From Phytophthora hibernalis (lineage: Eukaryota; Oomycota; Peronosporomycetes; Peronosporales; Peronosporaceae), in the NCBI GenBank assembly GCA_012656075.1, contig JAAKBF010000151.1:744001-808000 (forward strand): a stretch of 64,000 bases of DNA. The letters are read 5' to 3'. The notes below the pieces were generated by a model. It worked only from the letters and a program-made list of their open reading frames with translations, was not told the origin of the DNA and made no database searches. This document shows, piece by piece, positions 31,232 to 43,646 of the stretch. The first letter of the stretch is position 1. The number at the start of each line of letters is the position of its first letter. The translations under genes and the position numbers were made by a program.

Positions 31232-33328
31232 ATGGCAGACGACGGCAATCTGTTGTTTGAAGATGCTCAAGGAGACGTGGAAGCTGACGAAGGTACCCTC
31301 ATTCTCGCCGCAGACAGCACAGCAACGTCTAGTGAGCAAAGGTCCCGAAAGCGGTCGGATATATGGGCTTTTATTAATGACTTAGGGGATGGAAAATACA
31401 CATGTAAATGTTGTGAGCGTGAGAATAAATCCCAGGTATGGAACTCGAAGGCTCACACGACAATGAGAAAGCACCTGCAAGCCTATCACACAACTGAGTA
31501 CGTCGGCTACTCAGATGCGTCATCCACCTCAAGGCAAACAGATCTTTATTGCTACGGATTCGAACGGTTCGAACGGATGGTCAAGCAGCGTATTGGTAAC
31601 AACTTCAGCAAAACGGAAGCTGACCGTGCGCTCGTGGATTGGATTGTTGCCAACTCGCAGCCGTTTGCACTCGTTGAACAGCCGAAGTTCATTTCGTTCT
31701 GTGCGGTTTTGCAGTCTTCGTACAAGGTACCTGTTCGCCAGACTGTCAGACATCACGTTATTGTGCGTTGGAAATTAGAGAAGGAGCTGGCGAGAAAAAC
31801 AATTGTGGACTGTATTATTTTCCGTGACATCCGTCCCAGTCGCACATGTATTACAACGAATATGTGGACATCCGCGGCGAACAGAGGATATATGGTTGTC
31901 ACTCTGCACTGGATCGACTCATACTGGCATCTACGATCTGTCATGCTGGGGTTTAAAAGGGTAGAATATCCGCATACTGGAGTTCGCCTGGATGATCATT
32001 TACTGGAAGTGGTGAAGGCGATGGATGGAGAGCTGTTGGGGTCGGTGTGGGCGATTACGACGGATAATGCTAAGAGTAACAAGGTTATGGTTAGTTCAAT
32101 CAAAGCCAAACTACCCCAACAGATTCAAGAATGCACCCAAGCCACAGTGTCATCGTCGACGGTGGAGATGACACCAGATGCAAACCGCCTTCTTGGTGAA
32201 CCACACAACATATTTCAAGTTCGGTGTTTGGCACATGTGCTGCAATTAGGAGTCAAAGAGGGCCTCAAAGAATGCTCGTTTGTAGATAGCAGCATCGGCA
32301 CCGTGCGCGATATTTTGAAGAAGTTGGCGGACTCCACATCTCTCAACAAAGCTCTCTAGCGGATCTGCATCGTGCTGAATGTGCAATTCCGACAGCCGGA
32401 GCTAGATTGCGTCATGAGGTGGAACAGTACCTGGGAGATGGTGCTGTCTGCGGTCAAGCTGCGAAAACCCATCGAGGAACTCCAGAGGCGCATCAGAGAC
32501 CGCCACGAAGGTTACACGGGCTTCACCATTGCGCCGGACGGACCTCTCGCCGCACCAATTGCTGAGAATGTATGGAGTACACTTGATGAATTTTGTAAAT
32601 TCTTAACGCCAGTGAAGGCGGCAACCACAATGCTGTCCGGGAAAAGTTATCCGACGTTCGGCATGGCAGTCGTCGCCTTTGAGCTGGTGTATAAGCACGC
32701 TGCGAAGGTAGTTGATCAGGCGATATCGCGCTACACGGCCTCATTTGCAACTGCTTTCAAGCAGAAGATGGATGAATACGCCACATTTGTAAAGAGCCGT
32801 GAAGCTCAAATTGCTGCCTAAGGTAGTCGATGACATGGATGTCATGAAGCAGTAAGTTTTGGACGAGTACGAAGCGGAGTACCGAGCTCGTTTTGAAGGC
32901 CAACGGGAACGTGCCATCCCGCCTTCACTCAATCAACAGGAAGAACAAAATGTCGTTCTTGGTAAGGCATTGTACGAGCTCATAGATGACAACTTCGGAA
33001 CGGATGAACCTGCGACTTTCGTTGGGGAAGATTTCACCTTAGAGCTGGAACGGTGGCTGGCGTATCGAGACAAAATGATGAGCTCCAAGACGAGCAGCAA
33101 AGTTTGCATCTGGATGAAGAGCATTGACCAGTTCCCCGAATTCAAATGATGGCCCGTGATTTTCTAGCCGTGATGGCGAAGTGAACAAGCTTTCTCTGCT
33201 GCTGGTGCCACGGCCAGTGTAAGGCGCGCGCGACTCGGTGATGATGCCGTATCGGCAATATCTGAAATGCAGTCGTTTCTAAAATTCAACGAAACCAGTG
33301 TGAAGCTAGAAGCCGGCACGAGCTAGTC
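31232..33328 (+). pseudogene. hAT-family transposase with BED finger, interrupted
   Basis: The ATG at 31232 opens an acidic leader, then a BED-type zinc finger (GKYTCKCCERENKSQVW with the His pair in RKHLQAYH). The hAT catalytic region follows (ITTNMWTSAANRGYMVVTLH; WAITTDNAKSNKVM; FQVRCLAHVLQLGVKEGLK). An in-frame TAG stops it at 32357-32359, after which the same frame continues to 32821 (MRWNSTWEMVLSAVKLRKPI). A further frame change and stops precede the end part (32859-33147). The hATC dimerisation end is readable at about 33181-33328 (EQAFSAAGATASVRRARLGD). The domain order is complete but the gene is broken in several places. Confidence 0.78.
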
Positions 33329-33333
33329 ACCAG

Positions 33334-33990
33334 CTAGCACGTTCCTGGCTCGCATCGGCATTTGTCGTAACAATACACGTTTGTTTCTTGCAGTATGCAT
33401 ACTTCATCTTCAGATAGTGGCATTGGTCCGTGAAGGAATTTGCTACCAGCTGTGTGCATTTGCCCGGAATCCGTGGGAGACAGCTTCAGTGCAATCGTAA
33501 AGACTTGCCGGTTCCGGAGTTGGCCAGGTTTAATGTCATGGAGTCCATCTTGATCATACCACTCATCGAGAGCAGCGCGAGCTTGGTGGTTATGGCGGTC
33601 TTCTGCCACAGCGAGAAGATCTGCACCAGGTGCAACCCCACCGTACCCTACGCGCCAGCTTCACCCAGCACATGCACCGAGAACGACAGGTTCTCGAAGC
33701 GCACCTCGGCACAGCAGGTTGATCTTGCGTGAAAACTGGATGTACTTGTTGAAGAACCGATCGATGCTGCCACCGGGCATCGTTTCGAGGTTGCTGTATC
33801 GACTGATCATGATGTCAACCCGTTCGCGTACGGGTATTGCAGACTTCGGAGCATTCTGGGGATTTCTTCGCCTGCATCGTTGGCTTCCGGTTGCAGCAGT
33901 CAAAATCTTCTTGGGTTTTGTCAACCGGTGGAGATGACAAGTCTTCAGTGACAAACACGATTCCTGGAGCGTCTAGCATGCGTAGTACAA
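33334..33990 (-). pseudogene. N-terminal fragment of a PDR-type ABC transporter
   Basis: On the minus strand, MISRYSNLETMPGGSIDRFF and KYIQFSRKINL are followed, after a frame change, by EVRFENLSFSVHV, a TAG within the next stretch, and then ALLSMSGMIKMDSMTLNLA with a degraded Walker A (NSGTGKS). This is the start of an ABCG/PDR drug-efflux transporter. It ends soon after the Walker A region, so both membrane domains are missing. It lies directly downstream of the C-terminal fragment of another PDR gene. Confidence 0.6.
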
Positions 33991-34026
33991 GTACATGTAG
34001 TGATCTCCACAGCTATATCCACCTGC

Positions 34027-35180
34027 TTATTTCTTGAGGTGGCTCACAAACTTGAACGTAAGGTAAATGGCCACCTGCAACACCACCCAGATCACCAACA
34101 GACCCGCCATGAAGTTGTACTTGCTATCCGAACGGAAGTCATACGTCTTCTCGATGTAGGTTCCCACCGTCATGTTTGTTTTTGTGTTACCCGACGGCAC
34201 AGATATCACGTCTTGATTGTCGCCGAACTGCACACCCACCAGCGCCGCAAGCGAGTAGCTCCACTACATCAGGTATGTGAACCACTAGTAGCTCGCTTTC
34301 ATGGCTGTGTGCGGCAGCAAGTAGCCCGAGAATAAGTTGAACAGGCACGACAAAGCACCGACCGCCACGTTCGCCACCTTCTCGTTCGGCATAAATGCAG
34401 ACATTCCACTGATCCAAGTACGTGCATGCCGACGTGTAAAGCTAGAACACGAACATGAAGAAGAAGAAGTGACCAACGTTGTCACTCCAGCCCACCAGCC
34501 AGTACGAAAAGGATGATCAGATACGGCACCTATGCGAATCACAGCGACAGACTGTATGGAAGAGGCCATAGTAATTCGACATGCGCTCCCGGTAGAAAAC
34601 GGCGCGCTCGGCGCAAGTCACCCCAGCACCGTCATGAGGTTAATCACGCCGATAAAGTCCATGCTGTTGTAGATGAGACCGATATGCGAGATGATCTTCT
34701 TCACACTGGCTATAGATAGTTGGTAGAACGTGGCACCGAAGATGATCGCGTACAACGGGAACAGGAACATACGCATAAAGTTGTACTGAGGGTTGCGCCA
34801 GTACGTCAGCTGTTGTTTCTTGGCAAGCTGTCCAAGCTGATTGGCAAAGCCCGTCGCGATCGGCTTGTAGTTCACCATCAAGTGGAGCACGAATTCGTTT
34901 GACACCAGCGCCAACTGTAATGTACGCACTCGCGGTTAGACTTGTAGAGCTCTCTTTCTTGTACTCGAGCGAGTAGTTCTTCACCGATCACCTCGAGCAT
35001 GTACGTGGCCGGGTTGTACTGCGGACGGATCTCCATTGCGCCAGGAATTGACTCGAAGTACTCGAGCATCTTCACTGAGTCCACGCCCAAGTCACCGAAG
35101 TACGCCGTGTAGCCACCCTTCTGCAGCATAACAAGTCCGTCAAACAGCTCAATGATCGTAGTCAGCTGGTGACGTGGCGT
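34027..35180 (-). pseudogene. C-terminal half of a PDR-type ABC transporter
   Basis: Collinear pieces on the minus strand: LFDGLVMLQKGGYTAYFGDL and RPQYNPATYMLEVIGEE (end of the second nucleotide-binding domain), a membrane block at 34618-34929 (ATGFANQLGQLAKKQQLTYW, FMRMFLFPLYAIIFGATFYQ), another at about 34285-34480 (LFNLFSGYLLPHTAMKASY), and the last helix in MAGLLVIWVVLQVAIYLTF ending HLKK with a stop at 34027. Several frame changes and stops separate them. PDR transporters are plasma-membrane exporters of toxic compounds; this copy cannot make one. Confidence 0.75.
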
Positions 35181-38060
35181 AAGGCGTCGATGGAACTGCT
35201 GTGACCCATTTCGACAGGTTCAAAGCCCAATGGCTCGTGCCAGGCACGGCGTCAGTAGCTGACGCAGGGTTGGTAGAATGATCGAACAACGCGGGAGGGC
35301 TAGCAAATACAAGGTGCAAATTATCACTGGATAACGTAGATATGCGGACATGGCCTCCCCGCGACTTCAGCTGGACTGCGGGTGGTTCCTCTTGAGCGCC
35401 CCGTGTCGCGAGGTGACCCACTGCACGACGGCAGGCGGGAATCGCTGCAGAACGTGAGTGTGGCGACACGTAGGAAAGGAGCAGTCGGACGCTGCCAGGA
35501 AGAAAATGCACACCTGGGTGCCGTTGATGGTTGGGATTTGGGCCCGGGTGTCCGGCGGTATGACCGTTGTCTCGGGGCGGCAGCCCGAGACAGAGAGGAC
35601 GCGCCTGAACCGCACGGCGGTGGTACGTCTGTTGCTCTCGGCAAGGCTTGCTGGTAGCATCGTCGAAGACGCTGCGCATCACGGCATCGGTGAGGACACG
35701 GGAGATATAGACCTGGTATTCGCGGGAGTCACTACTAAGAAAGCGCAGCGTCCGTGCGGCTGTGTTCGCCGGTCAACACGTCGTTGAACAGTTCGCTAAG
35801 CGCGACTAGGTAGAGGTTGCACCAAGCGTGCACGATCTGTGGCGGAGCCCGCTGGGGCACGTTTTGGATAGAGTCGCCGTGAATCATCCGAAAGACCGCC
35901 GCAAGGTTCGGAGGATACCATTCAGCTGCCGCCTCCTGAATGACATGAAGTACATGATGGAGCTGGTTCGACTGGCGGATCTGGAAAGGTGGGCCGGGAT
36001 CGATCCTCCCCACAGCGTGTCGTCATGGACGACTGTACGCTCTTGTTGGTATGTACCAGGTTCCTCTGAGGACAAGACGTGATCGAGTGGCCGGCTGCTG
36101 AAGTCGACCGCGTACAGCATCATGGTCGTCACCTTAGTTACCCGGTAGCGATTGCGGAAACGCTCATGCTGGAACCTGGAGCAGACTCGATCTTGGGGAG
36201 ACATTTTCAGGAAACGAAGGAAGTAATCATCTATACCTGGTGTGGACCGGGTAGGCCGAGGTCCGAACACGGGCGATGCTATGGACAGCAGCCTCGTTAT
36301 CCGTCGGACGGAAGAGGCTGTTGCCTGTGGGTTGATGCCCGTGGGGCGAGCGGCCACGGGAATGAGACCAGCGGAATGCGTCACGGTCCTACGAGCGAGG
36401 TCGGCGTTCCCTGGAACGCGAGCGAGGGCGCAACGGGCGCAGGCTGCGACTGCGGGAACGAGATCGCAGCTGGTACGAGAGCGTGTCTGACGCGGATGTC
36501 GGAGGCGTGGGGACGAGCCGCGCCGCTGTCGCGAAGTCGAACGGTGACGCGATGACCGAGACCGGGAGCGGCCGCGCTGAACGAAAACGACTTGGAGCTC
36601 GTCGGTTACCAGGTCATCGTGGGGTTCAGGACGGGCGCGAGTGGGGACCGGGGCCAGCGCACCTGGTGCTTGGAACTGAGAGTGGACCAATGTGATCAAG
36701 TCCGAAACTTGGTGTAGAAGCGCTTGCGTGGCGGCCTGGGTGGGGCCGCTGTAGCGGCCCGTTGTTGTTCCACGAGCGCAGATAGCAGAGAGGACGTGGG
36801 GTCCGAGATCAGCAGTGGAGCGCCGGTGCCAGGCACCGTTGCCGCTGGTGCTGATGAACCTCCAGGCGCTCCCGCGACCACGGGTGCGAGCCGTGACTGG
36901 CCATCTAAAATGTCCGAAGGCGTAAGCATCGTGTCTTCGCGCGTAAGAAGTGGGAGCACCGGTTCTTCCTCCGCGAAATCGCCGACTTCAGGCGACGGTA
37001 GAGCCGTAATGCTGCGAACATAGACGAAGAGGATAGTCGCAGCCTTCTCGCCGCGAGGAGTCACGTAGGCAACTGCCCGCGAGTCCAGATCTACGGTGGG
37101 CGACTCACCTTCGCCTGGCGAGGGAAAACCGAAACGAGTCGGGATCGTAGCGCGTGTGTATCAGATACACCTTCGAAAGACAGCGCGGACCAGGTCCGTT
37201 CAAAGCTGGACGGCTCCACGGACGCCGGGAGGTCCTCATGTAGGCAAGCATGAATTCCATGCAAGAGACGTGGTGCGTGCGCACATCGTCGAGCGGGACT
37301 GCAACGACCTAGTGGGGTTCGTCTGCGCGGCGGCGGAGGGCTACTATGCAGGTGTAACCGGAGCCAGGATCCAGTAACACGTCGATGTCATCAACCATGA
37401 GATGCTCGTAGACGCCTGGTACGTCAGCACTTGGCCGTACACGAAGACGCCAGACGCCCGACGGGTGAACTTGGTGTCGCAACGTGGCGTGGCAACGTAG
37501 AACTCGGTGACACGGAGGAAGCGGAAGACCGACAGCAGCGGGCGATGCTCCAACTCGTCCGTAAGGTCTCGCGTCGGCGTGGTCAGGCGCCAGTGCTGGA
37601 TCCAGTAGTCCACGTCGACGTGCTCCTGGAGCGCGGACGGAAGGTCTTCACGACGCTGATCGTGGCGCATGATAATCAGCTTGGCCTTCCAGGCAGGCCG
37701 CCGAACACCGTCGTCTTCGGCGACGAATGGGCCCGAGCCAGTCGTGGTACGCATTTTGGTGTCGCGACCCAGGATGGCGTACACTGGTCCAGCCTACTCA
37801 CCAGGGAGATCGTCAGGGGCTCGAGCCGCACGGTCTTGCCTCGTAGCGCGGGGTCCATGGAGGCACGCTTGGCCGGGTTCCAGGATGGGGGACGACCTTG
37901 ACGCGATCGAAGTCATTCTTTTGGCAGTCAGACTGCGTCTTCGTGGAGCTGTGAGCTCTGCTGGTTCTTTGGCACTGTGCTCGGGAGAGACAAACGGCGA
38001 ATGACCAGGATTCTCCGTTCTGTCTCAGTTCGGAAACCCACGGTTCCGACGCGTGTCCCA
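35181..38060. other. Unclassified GC-rich degenerate region
   Basis: Overlapping frames of 90-270 aa occur on both strands (minus 35884-36699 and 37344-37784; plus 36079-36555). The minus frame near 36500-36640 is Ser/Arg-rich (RGRSRSRSSRHRSTSR), which can occur in retroelement gag proteins, but no protease, reverse transcriptase or integrase is seen. I cannot assign a gene. It may be an old retroelement or repeat-family relic. Confidence 0.3.
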
Positions 38061-39990
38061 CTCATACTTGAGTCTCGGGTACCCATACCCTCCAATGAAA
38101 CACACGGACACGGGTGGGTACATCTATTACCCTACTTTGGGCACCCATTTGCGAGCTCTGGTGTGCAGTAACCCTGCAGCAGGTAAATAACGTATACGAT
38201 AACGTACTCGTTTTTTGCATCTCCTGCGCCTGCTTCGCAGCCGCAGTGTCAGCAAGTCCCACATAACGCGTAGATCTATCTTCTGGGCTGCTACCGCGGG
38301 CGATCCGGTATGCGGCGCTGTAGCAGTGCGCAGCGCCGGGCGTAGCCAGCCGACATAACCGCTAATTTAATTTAATTTCATCTTGGTACATCCCGGCCAA
38401 GTCGCGTTAACCCCGTGAGCCCAGCCATAGGATAAATTATAGGTTGAAAAGTTTGTTGCATTCTCTTCGCAACAGTTTAGATAAATGCGAGATTTCATGG
38501 CCATTGCCACAAAGGCCTGCCTTAGTTCGTACCGGAGTTGTGTTCCGCGGAGCGGATGCGGCCAGGCTATAAGATGGGCCATTTAGATTTAGAAGACTGC
38601 GGTCAGGGTCTTGAACCCTGATCGCAGATCTATGTCCAGATCGCCCCCGTCCTTAAGCGGGTTAACCCAATCTGGAGTTGAAAACGCCCATGCAAACGTA
38701 TTGTATGTGGTGTCCGCCTCGCCTAAAGTCTGAATGCACACATATCCGTGTACCCGGAACTCGCCGTGCCTACAAATACCGAGTGCAGCAGAAAACCAAG
38801 AAAATAATACCGTGTGAAGCGTCTACAGTGAGTGTAGCTTTGGTCGCAAGACCTTGGGTGCACTTTAGTTCCTGGACGCAGATCGTCCCTGAACGCAGAT
38901 ACCTGAGCGTGCAAATTATTATTTGCGCCCACGGTCATCCTGCTCTGTGAGGCCGCACAAATCGGTTTCAAGTTATATCCAGGTTCAAGGATCCTGAGCG
39001 TAGGTGGAAAACACCTGCGTTCAGGATATCAAGAATCCAGCAAACACAAAGACACGGCCCTTGAAGATGGGTAGATCAACCCACAAAGTGTCAACGTCAA
39101 CATCCAGTTTAATCAAATCAAGTCAAAGCAGAAGATCGCAATGAAGGAACACTGAAGAGCACGGAAGCACATCGAAGAACGAAGACAACAAGATACCATT
39201 TACGAATAGCTAGCGATAGGCTAGTAAAGATAACAATCAGAGTTCGTTTACCCCCTACTACACAAGTCGCTCAAAGAAGGGCTTCCGACAAGCAGGAAAC
39301 GGGTCCGCCGATCGATCAGTTAAGGACGGTTCGGTGCGGGGCTCCCTAAAAGATTCAAGTCCAGTCGTGAGGGATCCTTCACGTAGGTGTCTGACGTGAT
39401 CCTCGCATTTCATTTTCTAGTTGATCCCGCTGCGTGTACGGTAAGGGCGGTGTTTCATTTCATATTGACAAGACCTTCTTGGGTGATTAGTAGCAGACAT
39501 CCCCATGAATATTTGATAGACTGCGTTCAAGGTTGGATTGTATTTGTGTGTGTTATTTCCCTCATCTGAGGGTGGTGCGCGTGTGAAAGGGCTTCAGGGT
39601 TGACCAGTACCCTGAACGCAGCCCTAGTTGACTGGCGTTCAGACCCACCGCTCAAGGGTCTATAAGAATAAATAGCGGCTGTTTGTTGTATATAACTCTG
39701 TATTTGTATTGGTTATCTGAAAGTGGTGTTTCTTCTGGGTTCTCGGATCCGGATTCAGACATTGGAGAAGTGCGTTCAGGAAGCGAACGTTACGCCCGGT
39801 ATTTTCAAGGCCTATTTGTATTGGACAACTCATTTGGTGGCAAATCCAGGCTCCCGAATTAATCGACGCCGATAAGGATTACACAGGTGCCACGCCACCC
39901 TGAATCGCGGTTTCAAGGAACAGCGTTCAGGGTTTACACCCCGAGGCTTAAGTTTGAGGACTAAGTCTGGGCTACCGCTATACACTTGGC
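38061..39990. other. Non-coding stretch, possibly LTR-derived
   Basis: Reading frames are few and short for almost 2 kb. A TATA-like CTATAAGAATAAATA stands at 39660. A TTTGGTGGCAAATCC stretch follows at about 39833 and resembles the region after an LTR. I could not pair any LTRs, so the assignment is weak. Confidence 0.25.
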
Positions 39991-41843
39991 CTAGAAAGTT
40001 TCACCGACTTCGTCACACTTCTGCTTCAGTGCCAGCATCGCCGATATAATCGAGGATCTGAGAAGCCACCGATTCTCGCGGAAGCCCACCAACGAACAAC
40101 CAAGAGACCATTCGGGACCTAGCCGAACTTCGCCCAGCCGCATCCCTTTTACCGCATCCTTGTAGGCTTGTTGCATCGACATTAAACAAATAGAAGTTGT
40201 TAACATTGTTTAGTCTGGTTGCGTATCCATGCGTTGAAGCACTTACCTTTGTATAGTCGCAGGCGTCGGTAAACGGTGCGACCACATCCTTGATCTGCCA
40301 CTCAACACCGTCAATCCAGTCCACCGTGACCTGCACCAGCAGGAATCTGTTACGCGCCTCCAGCACACTGAAAATTGCCTCCAGCACACTGAAAATTGCC
40401 TCCAGCTGGTCAAACGTAGTGGAACCGTAGTCCTTCCAGTTCGCTAGCAGGTTAAAATTATCAGTGGCTTTCATAACCGTGATAGCTTCTTGAATCTTGT
40501 CCAGCTGAGGAATTCGAGTGATATGTGGTACTTGTTGACCAAAATTGTACGGCCACACCGACAGACTTCCTTGAACTTCAACGTCACCCAGATCTAAAGC
40601 ATCAACCATCGCTTTTGTGATATCAATACTGTAAGCGCCGTCTAGAAGAGCAGCGACATCATCCAGGCGAGCCTTCCGTGTTTTCTTGCCGTCCCTTATC
40701 TTCACGGCCAGTGCACGCGCCTCTCGGAAGTCCTTCCCTCCAGCAAACCCTCGCTTATCACGTTTTGAGAGGCCTCGAACACGAGGAGGAGGCGTGAATG
40801 AGATTGGTGCAGTTTTAGAGCCGTATTGGGGTGGTTTCGGTGTGATTTCAGTTTTCCAGTGTCGATCCGGTATCCCTTGACGTTGAAGCCTGTGAGGCTT
40901 CAACATCCTCGTCATCTGGTGGTTCAATGGCCTCAACACCTTGATCTTCCTGTACGTCATGCTGTTCGCCACTTCCATCTTGAATTGGCGGGACTCGTTT
41001 ATCTTCCAAACCATCGCCACCACCTTGAGCTGGTGACGTGTTGACAGTAGCAAATGAAATCTGGGAGACGCCGGGTCAAGCTCGTGGACGAATACTGCTA
41101 GAGCACTGTCAAAGCGTTGCTGGTTGTCGCCTCCATCACGAACCGTGGCACATCACCGCCGTGAAGTGCGTCATAAAATCCTCGCAGCCACTCGATATCG
41201 ACCCGGAACGTTGGTGTCGACTGCAGTGCCATCCTGTCTTCTATCTTCTCGGCAAACGCTTTGGTCTTGATGTACTCGTCTGTCGAACACACAGGGACTT
41301 CCGTGCGAATAGCTCCGCAGCTACCCTTGAGAAATCCCCTCACCCAACGTCACCCTCATCGATATTGTTCTGCGGTGTGCACGATCCACCGAGTCGAAAA
41401 TGTTCGAAGCGGCGGGATTACGGTTTCATTATTGCTCTTGAAGCGAAAGTGCATGACATGTCTACGAGGTAGAAGGCAAGTTTGCATGAAAATACAGTCA
41501 CATGAAGCTGCCACATGAGCCATATTCAAATAGAAAACGTACTAGAAATAAGACACGAACCATACCGGGCGACCACCGGAAGTCCACTTAAAATATGAAA
41601 TCACTGGTTTCGTACCGAAGTTACCACGTCCAAACTCCCGTGCCCGAACGTGTAAGCGTTGCTTTTCCACGTACGCCGAGTAGTCCCCTATGGGTCCGAT
41701 TGCAAACGCGTGCTGTTCCGCGACTAAGGTGAATGTGTACTCGCTGATCTCCATTCCGTGGGCTGCAAGCGCCCTGTATCTTTACCCAAGTCGGGACGAC
41801 TTCCAACTTCATGGTTCTGAGCAACCTACTCGTCCTCAGCAAG
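39991..41843 (-). pseudogene. Multi-exon unknown gene, frameshifted
   Basis: On the minus strand I see an N-terminal block (MEISEYTFTLVAEQHAFAIG, about 41542-41754). A block at 41098-41343 (FRVDIEWLRGFYDALHGGDV) and an acidic linker at about 40860-41030 follow. The linker is better read in another frame than the long open frame covering it. The main block, 40250-40860, contains PPRVRGLSKRDKRGFAGGKD and SLSVWPYNFGQQVPHITRIP. The frame changes at least twice. The last exon (39991-40158) follows an 88-bp intron. A 21-bp tandem duplication at about 40368-40409 repeats EAIFSVL. I do not recognise the family. Its place among transposon remnants suggests a repeated oomycete family. Confidence 0.4.
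40159..40246 (-). other. Likely intron in the unknown multi-exon gene
   Basis: On the minus strand the donor is GTAAGT and an ACTAAAC branch-point-like site is present. The acceptor CTACAAG joins phase 0 to DAVKGMRLGEVRLGPEW. Read through instead, the frame ends in a less protein-like tail. Confidence 0.5.
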
Positions 41844-42248
41844 TCGCTGTAGGGTTATCAGTGTCGAAATAGGCTCTTCCAAAGTGAAATGCGGCTCCCA
41901 CACTTGCTTGTTTTCCCCTACTTGCACAATCAGCCGGTTGTTCGTATTGTTGCCCAGGTGAGCTATGTTTCCATCTTGTTGGAAACCCACTCCTCTTGCG
42001 TGTTGTCCCAATTGCTAAGGGTTAAGTCTATCCGGCTGCCGTACGTGCCTTACGTGCCATACTCGAACCTGATTGGCAGATCAGACACGTGGATTAGGGA
42101 TATACTTGTCAAGGGTGGCACCAACGAAATGCCATGGCACCTTGAAGTGCCATCGTGCCACGCTGAAATTTACAACCATTTGATGAAATCTACCAGGAGC
42201 AGTCTATGGTTTACTTTGTGTTGACCATTCGAATACTTTCGCACCAAA
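41844..42248. other. Spacer
   Basis: Small frames on both strands without recognisable similarity. Possibly the promoter side of the unknown gene or repeat filler. Confidence 0.3.
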
Positions 42249-42720
42249 ATGGACTCGGAGACGGAAGTAGTTGTTGCGATCCTCACCCTACAGTTACTCT
42301 CACTCTATCTACTCTGCTGGGACGAGAGACAGTCTTGCTGGAAGCGCAGCCGGCTGTGCTGGAAGCACCATTCGCATTTGCTCTTAAACAAGGGGCAGTT
42401 CAAGCGGTATTATCGGATGTCCTTCCGATCATTTGAGAAGCTTGTTCACCTCTTGGAGCCAAGCCTACGCGTCGACGAGGCTCAGTCTCGCCGCCGAACT
42501 AGCACTGACCCCCACGCCCGTCAACAAGGTTCAGATGTTCATATCGTGGCATGCCGGGTATTCGTACCACCCCGTGCGCATGTTGTCTGGAGCAAGTTAG
42601 TCAGGCTTCTACGATTGCCTTCACAGCGTCATGTGCGCCATTGAAGCTCTCGACGACTTACAGCTGCGCTTCCCAGTTTCAGAGACGAATGCAGCAATTC
42701 TTCGAGCAATATGGTGCATG
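42249..42720 (+). pseudogene. PIF/Harbinger transposase N-terminal fragment
   Basis: The frame from 42249 contains GQFKRYYRMSFRSFEKLVHL and LRVDEAQSRRRTSTDP, the helical N-terminus of a Harbinger transposase. After frame changes near 42510-42560 a block reading YHPVRMLSGASKSGFYDCLH follows. The catalytic DDE core is missing. It is a different copy from the element at 6479-9929. Confidence 0.55.
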
Positions 42721-43646
42721 TAGACCAGCAATGGTGGATGAGTCCAGCGTCGCAGTGACCAACGAGCGATGAAGCTCGTCGTACGCTTGAAGGAGCTTGA
42801 TGCGATCTGGCCTTGGTGTCTTGCGGCAAGTCGCAACTCGCGGCTCGTGCATTCCTTCCTGAGTTGGTCCACTGTTCACGCTGTGTAGGCATTTGACGTC
42901 GGTGCTGTCGTCGTGCCGGTGTTCTTCACGGATCAGTTGGTTTCTACATCCGCTACAGGAGCAGCGTCGGTACCCGGGACTTTGTCGCTGTTGTCCGGAT
43001 CTTCCATCTTGTCTTGCCCTCTGCCTTCGCCCTCCGCTTTGTATCACAAAATGACTGTAAATTAGCGCGATACACTCGGTGGCCAGTTGTTGCAGACGAG
43101 TGGTGAGCAACCACATACCTTTCGCGTTACAGCGGGGCAGCCATTCGTATGATGCGAGGCTGCGTGTGGGAACCGGGCGGCGTTGCCGATCGACGCAATT
43201 TATCACACTCCGTGGCGGGGCACAATTCGTTTTGGTCAGGCATGGACTTCGTGGCACTTTCAATTACCTCTACCCCTACGGCACGCATGGCACGTATGGC
43301 ACCTGGCCCTAAGGAAGAATTTGTACATCGGGTGTTCCGCATCGCCACCTAGCGTGTCAAGAAGAGCATATTTCGCGTATGGGTACCTCACGGCTTCTTG
43401 AGTAAACGAGAGCCTTCAGGAGACCTTTTACCCCTTCTTGTGTGCTGCTGCCAAACGCGTAGCTTTCAACCAGGTAATGACGTGCCATTGGCACCGACGC
43501 TGCCGAGCTTCAGGAAAATCTTCCAGCAGCACTGTCTTCTCATGCATCGCTTTATCCGTAATCAACACACGAATGCCGGTCCATACTGGATTGTATTTGA
43601 AAACTCTTCATGACCAGACGAAGGTTCGCCTTCTCTTCGCACTATA
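42721..43646. other. Unclassified degenerate sequence
   Basis: The minus strand has a frame (42679-43263) with LLQAYDELHRSLVTATLDSS, but no family match and frequent stops in neighbouring frames. No repeat structure was recognised. Confidence 0.3.

Noticed and set aside
35884..36699. 271-aa minus-strand frame as a retroelement gag gene
   Set aside because: Only the Ser/Arg-rich composition supports it; no zinc knuckle, protease or reverse transcriptase is nearby.
38061..39990. A solo LTR or LTR retrotransposon
   Set aside because: A TATA-like site and a vague primer-binding-like stretch are present, but no paired LTRs, short TG..CA ends or duplication could be found.
40860..41053. First 65 residues of the long open frame at 40013-41053
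   Set aside because: Another frame over the same bases gives a more protein-like acidic linker that joins the block at 41098-41343, so this part is a shadow.
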